From positions 1 to 61,963 of the forward strand of contig JAKAJS010000205.1 of the NCBI GenBank assembly GCA_021813685.1: DNA of 61,963 nt. Reading direction: 5' to 3'. The position numbers and the translations under genes were made by a program. The notes below the pieces were generated by a model that saw only the letters and a program-made list of their open reading frames with translations, was not told the origin of the DNA and searched no databases. This document shows positions 55,169 to 61,963 of this stretch, in pieces. Positions within the stretch are counted from its first letter, which is position 1, and each line of letters starts with the position of its first letter. This stretch comes from Deltaproteobacteria bacterium (GTDB lineage Bacteria > Desulfobacterota > Syntrophobacteria > Syntrophobacterales > Syntrophobacteraceae).

Positions 55169-56566
55169 ATGGAACCGGTCATCACCCGATTTCCCCCCAG
55201 CCCAACGGGCGCCCTTCACATCGGAGGGGCGCGCACGGCGCTTTTCAACTGGCTCTTTGCGCGCAGTCGGGGCGGAAAGTTCGTACTGCGCATTGAAGAC
55301 ACCGATATCGAGCGTTCCACCGAAGAATCGGTCAAGGCCATTCTCGATGCGATGGAATGGCTCGATTTGAACTGGGACGAAGGCCCCTATTACCAGACGC
55401 ACCGGCTCGAGGTCTATCGCGAATACGCCAAAAAGCTCGTCGACTCCGGCCATGCCTACTGGTGCGAATGCCGCCCGGAGGATCTGGAGGAGCGCCGTAA
55501 GGCCGCACTTGCCGAAGGCAGAAAGCCCAAATACGACGGCGCCTGCCGCGACAAGGGGCTGTCGGAGGGGCCCAACCGCGTGCTGCGATTTCGCACCCCG
55601 CAGGCGGGAACGACCCTTTTGCAGGACATCATCAAGGGACCCATCGAATTCGAAAACGAAGAACTCGACGACCTGGTCATTCTCAAAAGCGACGGGATAG
55701 CCACCTATAATTTCGCCGTGGTTATCGACGACATCACCATGGGGATCACCCACGTCATCCGGGGAGACGATCACGTAAACAACACGCCGCGGCAGATCCT
55801 GATCTACAGGGCGCTCGGGGCGAAACTCCCCCGGTTCGGCCACATGCCCATGATTCATGGCGAGGACCGCTCGCCTCTCTCCAAGCGCCACGGCGCGACC
55901 TCGGTCATGGAATACAAAAAAATGGGGGTTTTGCCCGAGGCACTTCTCAACTGCCTGGTGCGCCTCGGCTGGTCGCATGGCGACGAGGAGATTTTCTCGC
56001 GCGACGAGTTGATCGAGAAGTTCTCGCTCGAAAACGTGGGGAAATCTCCGAGCATTTTCACCATGGAAAAACTGCTGTGGCTAAACGCGCACTACATCAA
56101 GGAAAAGCGCCCCGAGGATCTCACCGGGCTTCTCAGGCCCTTTCTTACCGAGCGAAACTACCCAGGAAAACCCGACGCATTTTTGGCCGGAGCGATCCGG
56201 ACGCTTCAGCCCCGCGCCCACACGCTCGTCGAGATGGCCGATGCGATGCGCTTCTACATGGTCGAGCAGATAGAATTCGAACCCGAAGCGGCGAAGAAGT
56301 TTCTCACCGCTGACATGGCAGGGGTGTTCTCCCGGCTGATCGGGGAGCTTTCGGCCCTTTCCGACTTTGGGGAAGCGAGTCTCGAGCCCGTCTTTCGCAA
56401 TACGGCGGAAGATCTCAAAGTAAAGCTTGGGAAAATCGCCCAACCGGTCCGGGTGGCCCTTACGGGCGGCACGAAAAGCCCGGGCCTTTTTGAAATCATG
56501 GAAGTGCTGGGCAAGCAAAGCGTGATCGCGCGCCTCCAAAAGGCGCTGAGATATATGGAACAGTGA
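55169..56566 (+). CDS. gltX: Glutamyl-tRNA synthetase
   Basis: 465 residues. RFPPSPTGALHIGGART contains the HIGH motif (residues 17-20), and SPLSKRHG the KLSKR motif. Class I synthetase of the normal bacterial length. Start ATG 55169 follows CAGGAGAG. The last codons, stop included (GAACAGTGA), are the first units of a 7-bp repeat array. Confidence 0.96.
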   Translation: MEPVITRFPPSPTGALHIGGARTALFNWLFARSRGGKFVLRIEDTDIERSTEESVKAILDAMEWLDLNWDEGPYYQTHRLEVYREYAKKLVDSGHAYWCECRPEDLEERRKAALAEGRKPKYDGACRDKGLSEGPNRVLRFRTPQAGTTLLQDIIKGPIEFENEELDDLVILKSDGIATYNFAVVIDDITMGITHVIRGDDHVNNTPRQILIYRALGAKLPRFGHMPMIHGEDRSPLSKRHGATSVMEYKKMGVLPEALLNCLVRLGWSHGDEEIFSRDELIEKFSLENVGKSPSIFTMEKLLWLNAHYIKEKRPEDLTGLLRPFLTERNYPGKPDAFLAGAIRTLQPRAHTLVEMADAMRFYMVEQIEFEPEAAKKFLTADMAGVFSRLIGELSALSDFGEASLEPVFRNTAEDLKVKLGKIAQPVRVALTGGTKSPGLFEIMEVLGKQSVIARLQKALRYMEQ

Positions 56567-56663
56567 ACAGTGAGCGGTGAGCAGTGAACAGTGGGGGAAC
56601 GGAAAATTTTTCAGTTCACCGCTCACCGTTCACTGTTCACTGCACTTTTCACCGCACGTTTCA
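56558..56663. repeat. Stop-to-stop 7-bp repeat palindrome between gltX and the convergent lipoprotein gene
   Basis: Plus strand from the gltX end: GGAACAG, TGAACAG (contains the gltX stop), TGAGCGG, TGAGCAG, TGAACAG, TGGGGGA. The right arm read on the minus strand from the lipoprotein stop (56663-56661) is made of 7- and 5-base units: TGAAACG, TGCGG, TGAAAAG, TGCAG, TGAACAG, TGAACGG, TGAGCGG. The arms are complementary, so the palindrome spans exactly from one stop codon to the other. Stop triplets repeated every seven bases fall in different frames on each strand. It may also act as a bidirectional terminator. Confidence 0.82.
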
Positions 56664-57317
56664 CTTCGATTCGATCGAATCGTGGCTGTAGAGCCCGAGC
56701 CGGTTTAAATGAATCGCCTCAAGCCGGGCGGCCGGCTTATCGAGCGAGCCTACGATCGTATAGATCCGGCTCGCATCCTTTTTGTCGCCTTTCCCCGCAT
56801 CCATCATCACCACAGCCATGTAGGCCGCCTGGACCGAAATCACCCTTTGCCGAGCGGCTACTCGTTTCATATCGAGCAAGGCACAGGAATTGACCAGCCG
56901 CGTGTAATCCCGCATCATCGTCTGCCAGGGCATCCCCGCCCGGCGACTCCACTGCACCAGGCGAGCGCGTATGGCCGGAGTGATCTTCGGCTCCTTTTCC
57001 TGGTCTCGAAGCGTCGGGTATTCGACCAGGATGCGTTCAAACTCGTTCCAGTGCGGCCGGCCGTAGAGTCCGTCAATTTTTGCCCCTACCGAAGCGAGTT
57101 CGGTGTAAAAGGCCGCCAGCCGGTGCCTGAGCGCCGCATGCTTTTTTTCGGCCGCGGCAAGTTTCGCCTGCGCCCCGGAAGGCGGGGCGACAACGGCCGG
57201 CCCTCCCTGCACGCCCGCGCACCCTGCGCTCATAGCGATCAACAGAATGACACCCGTAAGATGGAGAAGACATTTCCTGTTCAGTACCCGATGTCTCATC
57301 TTCTTTTCACGATTCAT
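56661..57317 (-). CDS. Lipoprotein of unknown function, helical
   Basis: 218 residues from ATG 57317 (ATG 57299 also possible; neither has a strong ribosome site). Lipobox in AMSAGCAG. The mature part is helical with alanine-rich coiled-coil-like stretches (AKLAAAEKKHAALRHRLAAF), suggesting an elongated periplasmic or outer-membrane-tethered protein. Convergent with gltX; its stop begins the right arm of the repeat palindrome. Confidence 0.7.
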   Translation of the reverse strand: MNREKKMRHRVLNRKCLLHLTGVILLIAMSAGCAGVQGGPAVVAPPSGAQAKLAAAEKKHAALRHRLAAFYTELASVGAKIDGLYGRPHWNEFERILVEYPTLRDQEKEPKITPAIRARLVQWSRRAGMPWQTMMRDYTRLVNSCALLDMKRVAARQRVISVQAAYMAVVMMDAGKGDKKDASRIYTIVGSLDKPAARLEAIHLNRLGLYSHDSIESK

Positions 57318-57619
57318 GTGGAAATCCATACCGCGCAACCCCGTGTACTCCTTTTACGATGAAAGTAGTATGAAAAATACAGTGAACGTCCGATTTCACA
57401 AATGGGAAAACCTGGTAGTATGCTTCCCCATAGTGCACTCCCCGATTTACATCAGTCCCTAGCACTTGCGGTATCATCGCCCCGGAGAAAAGCCAGGACT
57501 TCCCCGCCCCCTGGCTTTCTCCTTTTCCGGGCTCTCCAAACTTACCGAAAAATAGCGGTTTCGCATGCGCCTGCCGACAGAAATGTTTATGTTATTTGTA
57601 AACCGACAGGAGGAACATT
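57318..57619 (+). other. Spacer with strong hairpin; possible sRNA or leader
   Basis: 302 bases with no gene. GGAGAAAAGCCAGG (57484-57497) pairs with CCTGGCTTTCTCC (57510-57522), one bulge, followed by TTTTCC: a good plus-strand terminator. No plus-strand gene ends before it, since gltX is over 900 bp away and an opposite gene lies between. It may end a small RNA transcribed from about 57330-57480, or attenuate the 56-codon gene behind it. Confidence 0.4.
57484..57526 (+). terminator. Rho-independent terminator-like hairpin
   Basis: A 13-bp stem with one bulge and a 12-base loop, then four T residues. Orientation is plus. It has no annotated upstream gene, see the spacer entry at 57318-57619. 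Confidence 0.5.
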
Positions 57620-57790
57620 ATGCAGGAAATCTTCGAATATTTGCAGGAAAAACTGGAGAGAGCCCTGGAGTTTCTAGCCGGTGTAAAAAACTACGAGGTC
57701 GAGGAAGTCAAAGAACGGATTCCGCATAAAGTACCGTACCCTGTGATTCAACCGGTTTCGCGCCCCGACGCTCCCTGTGACAGGTACTAG
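57620..57790 (+). CDS. 56-residue small protein
   Basis: ATG 57620 is preceded by AGGAGG with a 7-base spacing, the best ribosome site in this region, and the frame ends at TAG 57788-57790. The first 30 residues form an amphipathic acidic helix (EIFEYLQEKLERALEFL), then a proline-rich tail (VPYPVIQPVSRP). I do not recognise a family. Support comes from the ribosome site and sensible codon use only. Confidence 0.5.
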   Translation: MQEIFEYLQEKLERALEFLAGVKNYEVEEVKERIPHKVPYPVIQPVSRPDAPCDRY

Positions 57791-57825
57791 GGAAGTTTCG
57801 GCCTTTCAGACACCCCCTCGGGGGC

Positions 57826-58539
57826 TCAGTGGGCTATCCCGAAATAGGTTTCACGTATGGTGTCGTTTTGCTTTAGTTCCTCGACATCGCCGTCGAAAGT
57901 CACACGCCCTTTGTCGAGGATATAAATTTTTTGGGCAAAATCGATGAAGGAGACATTTTGTTCAGCGATGAGCATGGAGACCTTCTCCTGTTCGTGCAAG
58001 AGCTTCAAGACCTCTACGACTTTTTTTACGAACTTGGGGGACAGGCCGCTCGAGGGTTCATCCATGATGACGAGCTTGGGATGGGCCATGAGGGTTTTGG
58101 CGACCCCCAGCATCTTTCTTTGGCCTCCGCTCAAAGAGCCGCCCATCTTTTTCCTGTACTCGCGCAGATCGGGAAAATAGTCATACATCTGGTCGGCTCT
58201 AATTCGATTCTCTTTTTCGGACCGAAAATAGCCGCCCAACTGAAGATTTTCTTCAATCGTGAGGTTGGGAAAAATCCCGAGTTCGGACATGTACCCGATG
58301 CCCGAGGCAATGCGAACGTTGGGTTTTGCCCGCGTGATGTCGTTTCCATCGAAGGTGATCGTGCCTTTTCTGGCATCGAGCAGCCCGGCGATGGTTTTGA
58401 GCAGCGTGGTTTTGCCCGCGCCGTTTACCCCGAGCAGGACCACGCTTTGATTGCAGGCAACCGAGAGGCTGCTTCCCCACAGCACCTGAATCAGGCCATA
58501 GCCGGACTCAAGGGCTTCCACATCGAGCAAATCCCCCAT
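57826..58539 (-). CDS. livF: Branched-chain amino acid ABC transporter ATP-binding protein LivF
   Basis: 237 residues: Walker A GVNGAGKTT, ABC signature LSGGQRKML, Walker B LVIMDEPSSGLS, and ending ETYFGI as usual for LivF. Start ATG 58539 follows GGGAG; the open frame upstream overlaps livG. Last gene of the liv operon. Confidence 0.93.
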   Translation of the reverse strand: MGDLLDVEALESGYGLIQVLWGSSLSVACNQSVVLLGVNGAGKTTLLKTIAGLLDARKGTITFDGNDITRAKPNVRIASGIGYMSELGIFPNLTIEENLQLGGYFRSEKENRIRADQMYDYFPDLREYRKKMGGSLSGGQRKMLGVAKTLMAHPKLVIMDEPSSGLSPKFVKKVVEVLKLLHEQEKVSMLIAEQNVSFIDFAQKIYILDKGRVTFDGDVEELKQNDTIRETYFGIAH

Positions 58540-58543
58540 CACT

Positions 58544-59266
58544 CTATCTCCCCAGAAAAACCTCGACGACCTCATCATTTCGGGCCGCCTCCTGGATGGA
58601 ACCCCGAAACAGATTGGCCCCCGCATTCATCACGACCACATCGGAGGTGAGCGTATCGACAAAGCCCAGGTGGTGTTCGACAACGATCATCGCGACTCCG
58701 GTTTTGCGGATGCGCAAAAGCATCTCGGCAATCCAGGCCAGCTCCTTTTGGCTGAGGCCTGCGGCGATTTCATCGACCAGGAGCAATTTGGGTTTTGTCG
58801 CAAGGGCGGTAGCCAGCCCTAAAAGCTTTTGCTGCGCGAAGGTAAGACCTGCGGAAACCGCATTTTTGACGTTGTCGAGTTCGACGACGGCCAGCGCCTC
58901 CCGGATAATCTGCTGCCTGTCGCCGTTTCGCGCTCCGTAGACTGCGGCAAGCTTGACATTTTCCCACACGGTAAGCCCCGCCAGGGGTTTGGGCACCTGG
59001 AAGGTGCGGTTTATGCCCCGGTGGACGATCTTGTGCGAGGGAAGCTTGTAGATAGACTCTCCGTCGAAGACGATCGATCCCCCATCGGGCCTGTAGACCC
59101 CGGAGATGACATTTATCAGGGTCGTCTTCCCCGATCCGTTGGGTCCGGCAAGGCCTACGATCTGCTCCTCGCCCACATCGATATTGACGCCGTTAAGAGC
59201 CCGGAAGCCTCCGAATTTTTTTACCAACCCCTCGACTTTCAGAAGCGGCTTACCGTTAGGGGACAT
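58544..59266 (-). CDS. livG: Branched-chain amino acid ABC transporter ATP-binding protein LivG
   Basis: 240 residues: Walker A GPNGSGKTTLIN, the family insertion segment HRGINRTFQVPKPL, Walker B LLLVDEIAAGLS and MIVVEHHLG. The usual signature LSxGQ is replaced by LTFAQQKLLGLA, an acceptable variant in this branch. Overlaps the livM end by 11 bp. Confidence 0.92.
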   Translation of the reverse strand: MSPNGKPLLKVEGLVKKFGGFRALNGVNIDVGEEQIVGLAGPNGSGKTTLINVISGVYRPDGGSIVFDGESIYKLPSHKIVHRGINRTFQVPKPLAGLTVWENVKLAAVYGARNGDRQQIIREALAVVELDNVKNAVSAGLTFAQQKLLGLATALATKPKLLLVDEIAAGLSQKELAWIAEMLLRIRKTGVAMIVVEHHLGFVDTLTSDVVVMNAGANLFRGSIQEAARNDEVVEVFLGR

Positions 59267-60194
59267 AAATCTTGCCCTTTTGTAAAAGAGAGGCGATTCC
59301 GTCAGGCAGAAACAAGACCAGCACCACGATCAGAAGGCCGTAGAAGAGCTGGAAATATTGCGGAGTGGAGATGCCTATGAAGTTATACATGCTGTAGAGG
59401 ATGAGCGCGCCGATCAAGGGGCCGGCGACGGTGCCGATGCCTCCGAACAAAACGAACACGATGGTAAAGACGCTCACATCGAGGCTAAAGACCGTACCGG
59501 GATAGAAGACCGCGGTAAACCAGCCGAAGGCCGCCCCGGCAAGCCCGGCGACAAAGGCGCTCAGCATCCAGGCAATGCTTCTTGCCCGCACCACATTGAC
59601 CCCGGCAAGCGAAGCGGTCACCTGATCTTCCTTGATGGCCAGAAGCGAGAGGCCGAAGTCCGAATTTTTCATGTAGGCCACCAGCAGCATGGCGAACACC
59701 AGAACGACGAGCATCGTGTAGTAGCCGGCATTGGCATTGTAGATCGAAGATAAATCGATGCCGTAGGGCCCCTGGGTGATATTTTGCAGCGAAGGATTCG
59801 CCACCACCAGATAGAGCGCCTGAGAGGCCGCCAGATTGGCGATGGCGAAATAGGCGCCCGAAAGCCGCAGAAGAGGAATGAGAATGATGCCCGTTACAAC
59901 CGCCGCCACCCCGCCGATCAGCACGCCTGCATACGGAGATATATGGAGAAGCGTAATGGCGATCGCCGATCCGTAGGCGCCTGCCCCGAAAAAGCCCACA
60001 TAGCCGAAGGGCAGGTAGCCGGTAAAGCCGTAGATGATGTTCAGCCCTTCGGCGAGCGCCAGGTAGAGCATCATATTGAACAAAAACGACTGGTTGTTGT
60101 AGACGCGAGGCAAAAAAACGAAAAGCGCCGCAATGACAAGAATAACGGCCACGCTCGACAAATATTTTCTACGCACTGCGCGCCGCCTTTCCAA
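59256..60194 (-). CDS. livM: Branched-chain amino acid ABC transporter permease LivM
   Basis: 312 residues with about nine membrane helices; GFTGYLPFGYVGFFGAGAYG and the EAA-like loop GLSLLAIKEDQVTASLAGVN are characteristic of LivM. Forms the membrane channel with LivH. Overlaps the livH end by 26 bp. Confidence 0.92.
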   Translation of the reverse strand: MERRRAVRRKYLSSVAVILVIAALFVFLPRVYNNQSFLFNMMLYLALAEGLNIIYGFTGYLPFGYVGFFGAGAYGSAIAITLLHISPYAGVLIGGVAAVVTGIILIPLLRLSGAYFAIANLAASQALYLVVANPSLQNITQGPYGIDLSSIYNANAGYYTMLVVLVFAMLLVAYMKNSDFGLSLLAIKEDQVTASLAGVNVVRARSIAWMLSAFVAGLAGAAFGWFTAVFYPGTVFSLDVSVFTIVFVLFGGIGTVAGPLIGALILYSMYNFIGISTPQYFQLFYGLLIVVLVLFLPDGIASLLQKGKIYVP

Positions 60195-61050
60195 CCAGCC
60201 CCTCGGGTTTGAAGAGCATTACGGCTATCAGCAAGACATAGGGCAAAATATCGGCCCAGGAGGAAAAATAGCTTTGCATGAACATGATGGCGATTCCGTA
60301 GATCAAGCCGCCGAGGATCGTCCCGAGCGGATTTCCAAGCGAGCCGAGGACGATTATGGCAAACGAGACGGTTGTGAGCTCCGGCCCCATCGAAGGATAG
60401 GAAGCGCCTATTATGAAAAAGCTGAATATGCCGGCAATGCCTGCGAGCGCGAGCCCCGCGCAAAAGACCACGGCCGAGATGCGGTTGACGTCGATGCCGC
60501 TTACCAGCGCCTCCTCCCGGTTGGCCATGATCGCCCGGGTGGCATAGCCCATGCGCGTATGCTGCAGGTACCAGTAGACCAGGCCGAAGGAGCCCAGGGC
60601 AACCAGGGTGGTGACCAGCCATGCGAGCGGGAAACGCTGCCCGAAGATATCGAACCCGCCTCCCCCGAACACATTGGTCGGAATGGAGCGCTGGTTGTTT
60701 CCGAAAAAGAAAACGACCAGGGCCTCGATCACCTGGGAAACCCCGAAAAAGAGAATGAAAGAGAGCATCTCCGGGTCCTTGGACCTCATGAGCCGGGGAA
60801 CGAACGCATAATAGAGCGGGAAGCCCACCAGGAAAAACACCACGAGGGCGACAGGGATGACGAACAGCGGGTTTACCCCCAGCATCTGGTAGAGCCAGAA
60901 GGCCAGAAACGAACCCAGCATGATGAAATCCCCGTGGGCGAGATTGATCATCTTCAGGACGCCGAAGATGATGTTCAGCCCCAGCCCCACGAGCCCGAAA
61001 AATATGCCGTACATGATCCCGGCGGTGATTGTGTATGCAAAGAGGTTCAT
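60169..61050 (-). CDS. livH: Branched-chain amino acid ABC transporter permease LivH
   Basis: 293 residues with about eight membrane helices; GLNIIFGVLKMINLAHGDFI and TRAIMANREEALVSGIDVNR are LivH hallmarks. Second permease of the transporter. A heptamer palindrome lies in the 108-bp gap between it and the binding-protein gene. Confidence 0.93.
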   Translation of the reverse strand: MNLFAYTITAGIMYGIFFGLVGLGLNIIFGVLKMINLAHGDFIMLGSFLAFWLYQMLGVNPLFVIPVALVVFFLVGFPLYYAFVPRLMRSKDPEMLSFILFFGVSQVIEALVVFFFGNNQRSIPTNVFGGGGFDIFGQRFPLAWLVTTLVALGSFGLVYWYLQHTRMGYATRAIMANREEALVSGIDVNRISAVVFCAGLALAGIAGIFSFFIIGASYPSMGPELTTVSFAIIVLGSLGNPLGTILGGLIYGIAIMFMQSYFSSWADILPYVLLIAVMLFKPEGLVGKAARSA

Positions 61051-61052
61051 AG

Positions 61053-61161
61053 TTGCCAGTTTTTAGTTGCTGGTTGTTGGTTGCTGGTTTTTAGCTGCTG
61101 GTTGCCGGTTGCAGTTTTTTCACTAACAACTAACAACCAGCAACCAGAAACTCATCCGTTA
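61053..61161 (-). repeat. Stop-anchored 7-bp repeat palindrome between liv binding protein and livH
   Basis: Read on the minus strand from the binding-protein stop: TAACGGA, TGAGTTT, CTGGTTG, CTGGTTG, TTAGTTG, TTAGTGA, so the stop codon is in phase with the units. The complementary arm covers plus 61053-61106 with GTTGCTG, GTTGTTG, GTTGCTG, GCTGCTG and variants. The stem could reduce read-through from the binding-protein gene into the permeases, a common way to make more binding protein than permease. Confidence 0.78.
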
Positions 61162-61963
61162 CTTCGCTCCGGGCGCCGGATAGATCGGCTCCCCGGTCTT
61201 GAGATCGGGCGGGTAGACAATGGTCATGTCGATCCCGGTTGCGCCCTTGGGCACAAATTGGGCCACGGGCAGCATTTCTCCCACCTGCGCTCCGGCGGCA
61301 TCGATTTCGAACTGGCCGTCCAGGGTCTTGAGCTTGCCGGAAAAATCGGCCACGGCTTTTCTAAGCGCGCTTTGATCGAAACTGGGGGCGGACTCGAGGG
61401 TTTTCTGCATGATGAGCCCGGTATTGTACCCGGCGACCACGAGGAAATCCACCTTCTTGCCGGTTGCCTTGTAGGCCTGGTCGAACTTGTCCATGGTAGG
61501 ACCGTAGTTGACGTCGTTGTATTTCAAAAGCGGGGGCGTCGGATAGGTGTAGGTGTAATAGAGGCCCTTTACGCCGACGTTTTTCTTGAGCAGATCGAAC
61601 TGTTGGCCGGGGAAGATGGTGAAGACCATTTTAAATTTCAGAGCGCTCGCCTGCAGTCCTTGAAGGAAAGCGATGTCGTTTGGGGGGAATCCGAATTCGA
61701 TGACCGCGTCGGGATTGGTGGCCGCGATGCTGTGGAGAAGCACCGAGTAATTGCTGGTGTTGGTGGGCACGGCCTGGTAGTAGACCGGGTTGATGCCCGC
61801 TTTTACCAGCTTGTCATGAAGGGTAACGGCCTGAGACTGGTTGAAATCGTTTGAAGAATAGATGACGGCCACCTTGGGGATCTTCCTGGCTATAAGAAAA
61901 TCGGCCAGTGCATAGGGCCATTTGCCCGAGGTGGGCAGACTGCAGAGCACGACGAACTGGTTG
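61159..61963 (-). CDS. Branched-chain amino acid ABC transporter substrate-binding protein (5' end cut by window)
   Basis: 268 residues visible; the N-terminus, including the signal peptide, lies beyond the right edge. PKVAVIYSSNDFNQSQAV and PDAVIEFGFPPNDIAF are typical of LivK-type periplasmic type I binding proteins. The ligand may be a branched-chain amino acid, amide or aromatic compound. First gene seen of the liv operon. Confidence 0.88.
   Translation of the reverse strand, partial: NQFVVLCSLPTSGKWPYALADFLIARKIPKVAVIYSSNDFNQSQAVTLHDKLVKAGINPVYYQAVPTNTSNYSVLLHSIAATNPDAVIEFGFPPNDIAFLQGLQASALKFKMVFTIFPGQQFDLLKKNVGVKGLYYTYTYPTPPLLKYNDVNYGPTMDKFDQAYKATGKKVDFLVVAGYNTGLIMQKTLESAPSFDQSALRKAVADFSGKLKTLDGQFEIDAAGAQVGEMLPVAQFVPKGATGIDMTIVYPPDLKTGEPIYPAPGAK

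Noticed and set aside
60133-61854. 573-residue plus-strand ORF opposite livH and the binding protein
   Set aside because: Antisense to clear transporter genes, low-complexity acidic and basic composition, no motif.

Overview
The window is a GC-rich bacterial chromosome segment. The gene content points to an anaerobic Desulfobacterota (deltaproteobacterial) organism, probably near the Syntrophobacterales. The indications are a three-gene ferredoxin-type glutamate synthase, an ETF alpha subunit with its own 2[4Fe-4S] domain, a probable UGA-encoded selenocysteine in a CoA-disulfide-reductase-like enzyme, a bacterial deoxyhypusine-synthase homologue and many low-molecular-weight toxin-antitoxin genes. 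The lineage is an inference from gene content; no rRNA is present.

Layout. 0.5-7 kb: a 3-hydroxyisobutyrate-dehydrogenase-family enzyme, then split glutamate synthase genes (class II amidotransferase; ferredoxin plus FMN synthase; GXGXG plus GltD-like plus ferredoxin fusion). 7-8.3 kb: a graveyard holding a 201-bp MITE-like element, a surface-protein fragment, vapB/vapC/comM fragments and an intact 46-residue four-CxxC protein. 8.4-13.4 kb: an ADP-forming acyl-CoA synthetase/GNAT fusion, a QueG-like Fe-S protein, YccF, a flavin reductase and tRNA-Pro(GGG). 13.5-17.8 kb: a redox group with OsmC, the selenoprotein, DUF488, an alkA remnant and two cytochrome c proteins. 17.8-26 kb: tgt-queA, a zinc-ribbon/receiver-like protein, a left-handed beta-helix protein, a methyltransferase, a DHS-like protein, DUF1848 and a PLP gamma-lyase. 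26-38 kb: housekeeping genes proB-proA-nadD-rsfS, an M48 protease, a VKOR-DsbA fusion, serA, DUF1844, ispE, tRNA-Gln(UUG), prs, rplY and pth.

38-45 kb is an accessory island: decayed hicBA, a RelE/Xre pair, an intact DUF4258-YgiT pair and its decayed copy, a SEC-C protein, a DUF4160-DUF2442 pair and a GlxA-type regulator. 45-54 kb: DUF3795, an EamA exporter, then a minus-strand lipid operon (DUF177-rpmF-plsX-acyl-CoA dehydrogenase-etfB-etfA-fabG-fabF) with beta-oxidation-type genes where fabH/fabD would be expected. 54-62 kb: two lipoproteins, gltX, a 56-residue ORF and a branched-chain amino acid ABC transporter (livF-livG-livM-livH and a binding protein cut by the window edge).

Two signals deserve most attention. 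First, an in-frame UGA replaces the catalytic cysteine codon of the flavoenzyme at 14390-15742 and is followed by a SECIS-like hairpin. Second, intergenic arrays of 7-bp tandem units start in phase with the stop codon of the preceding gene at gltB2, fabG, etfA, gltX and the liv binding protein; four of the five arrays have a complementary arm that makes a long palindrome. Because 7 is not a multiple of 3, stop triplets repeated at this pitch fall in successive reading frames.
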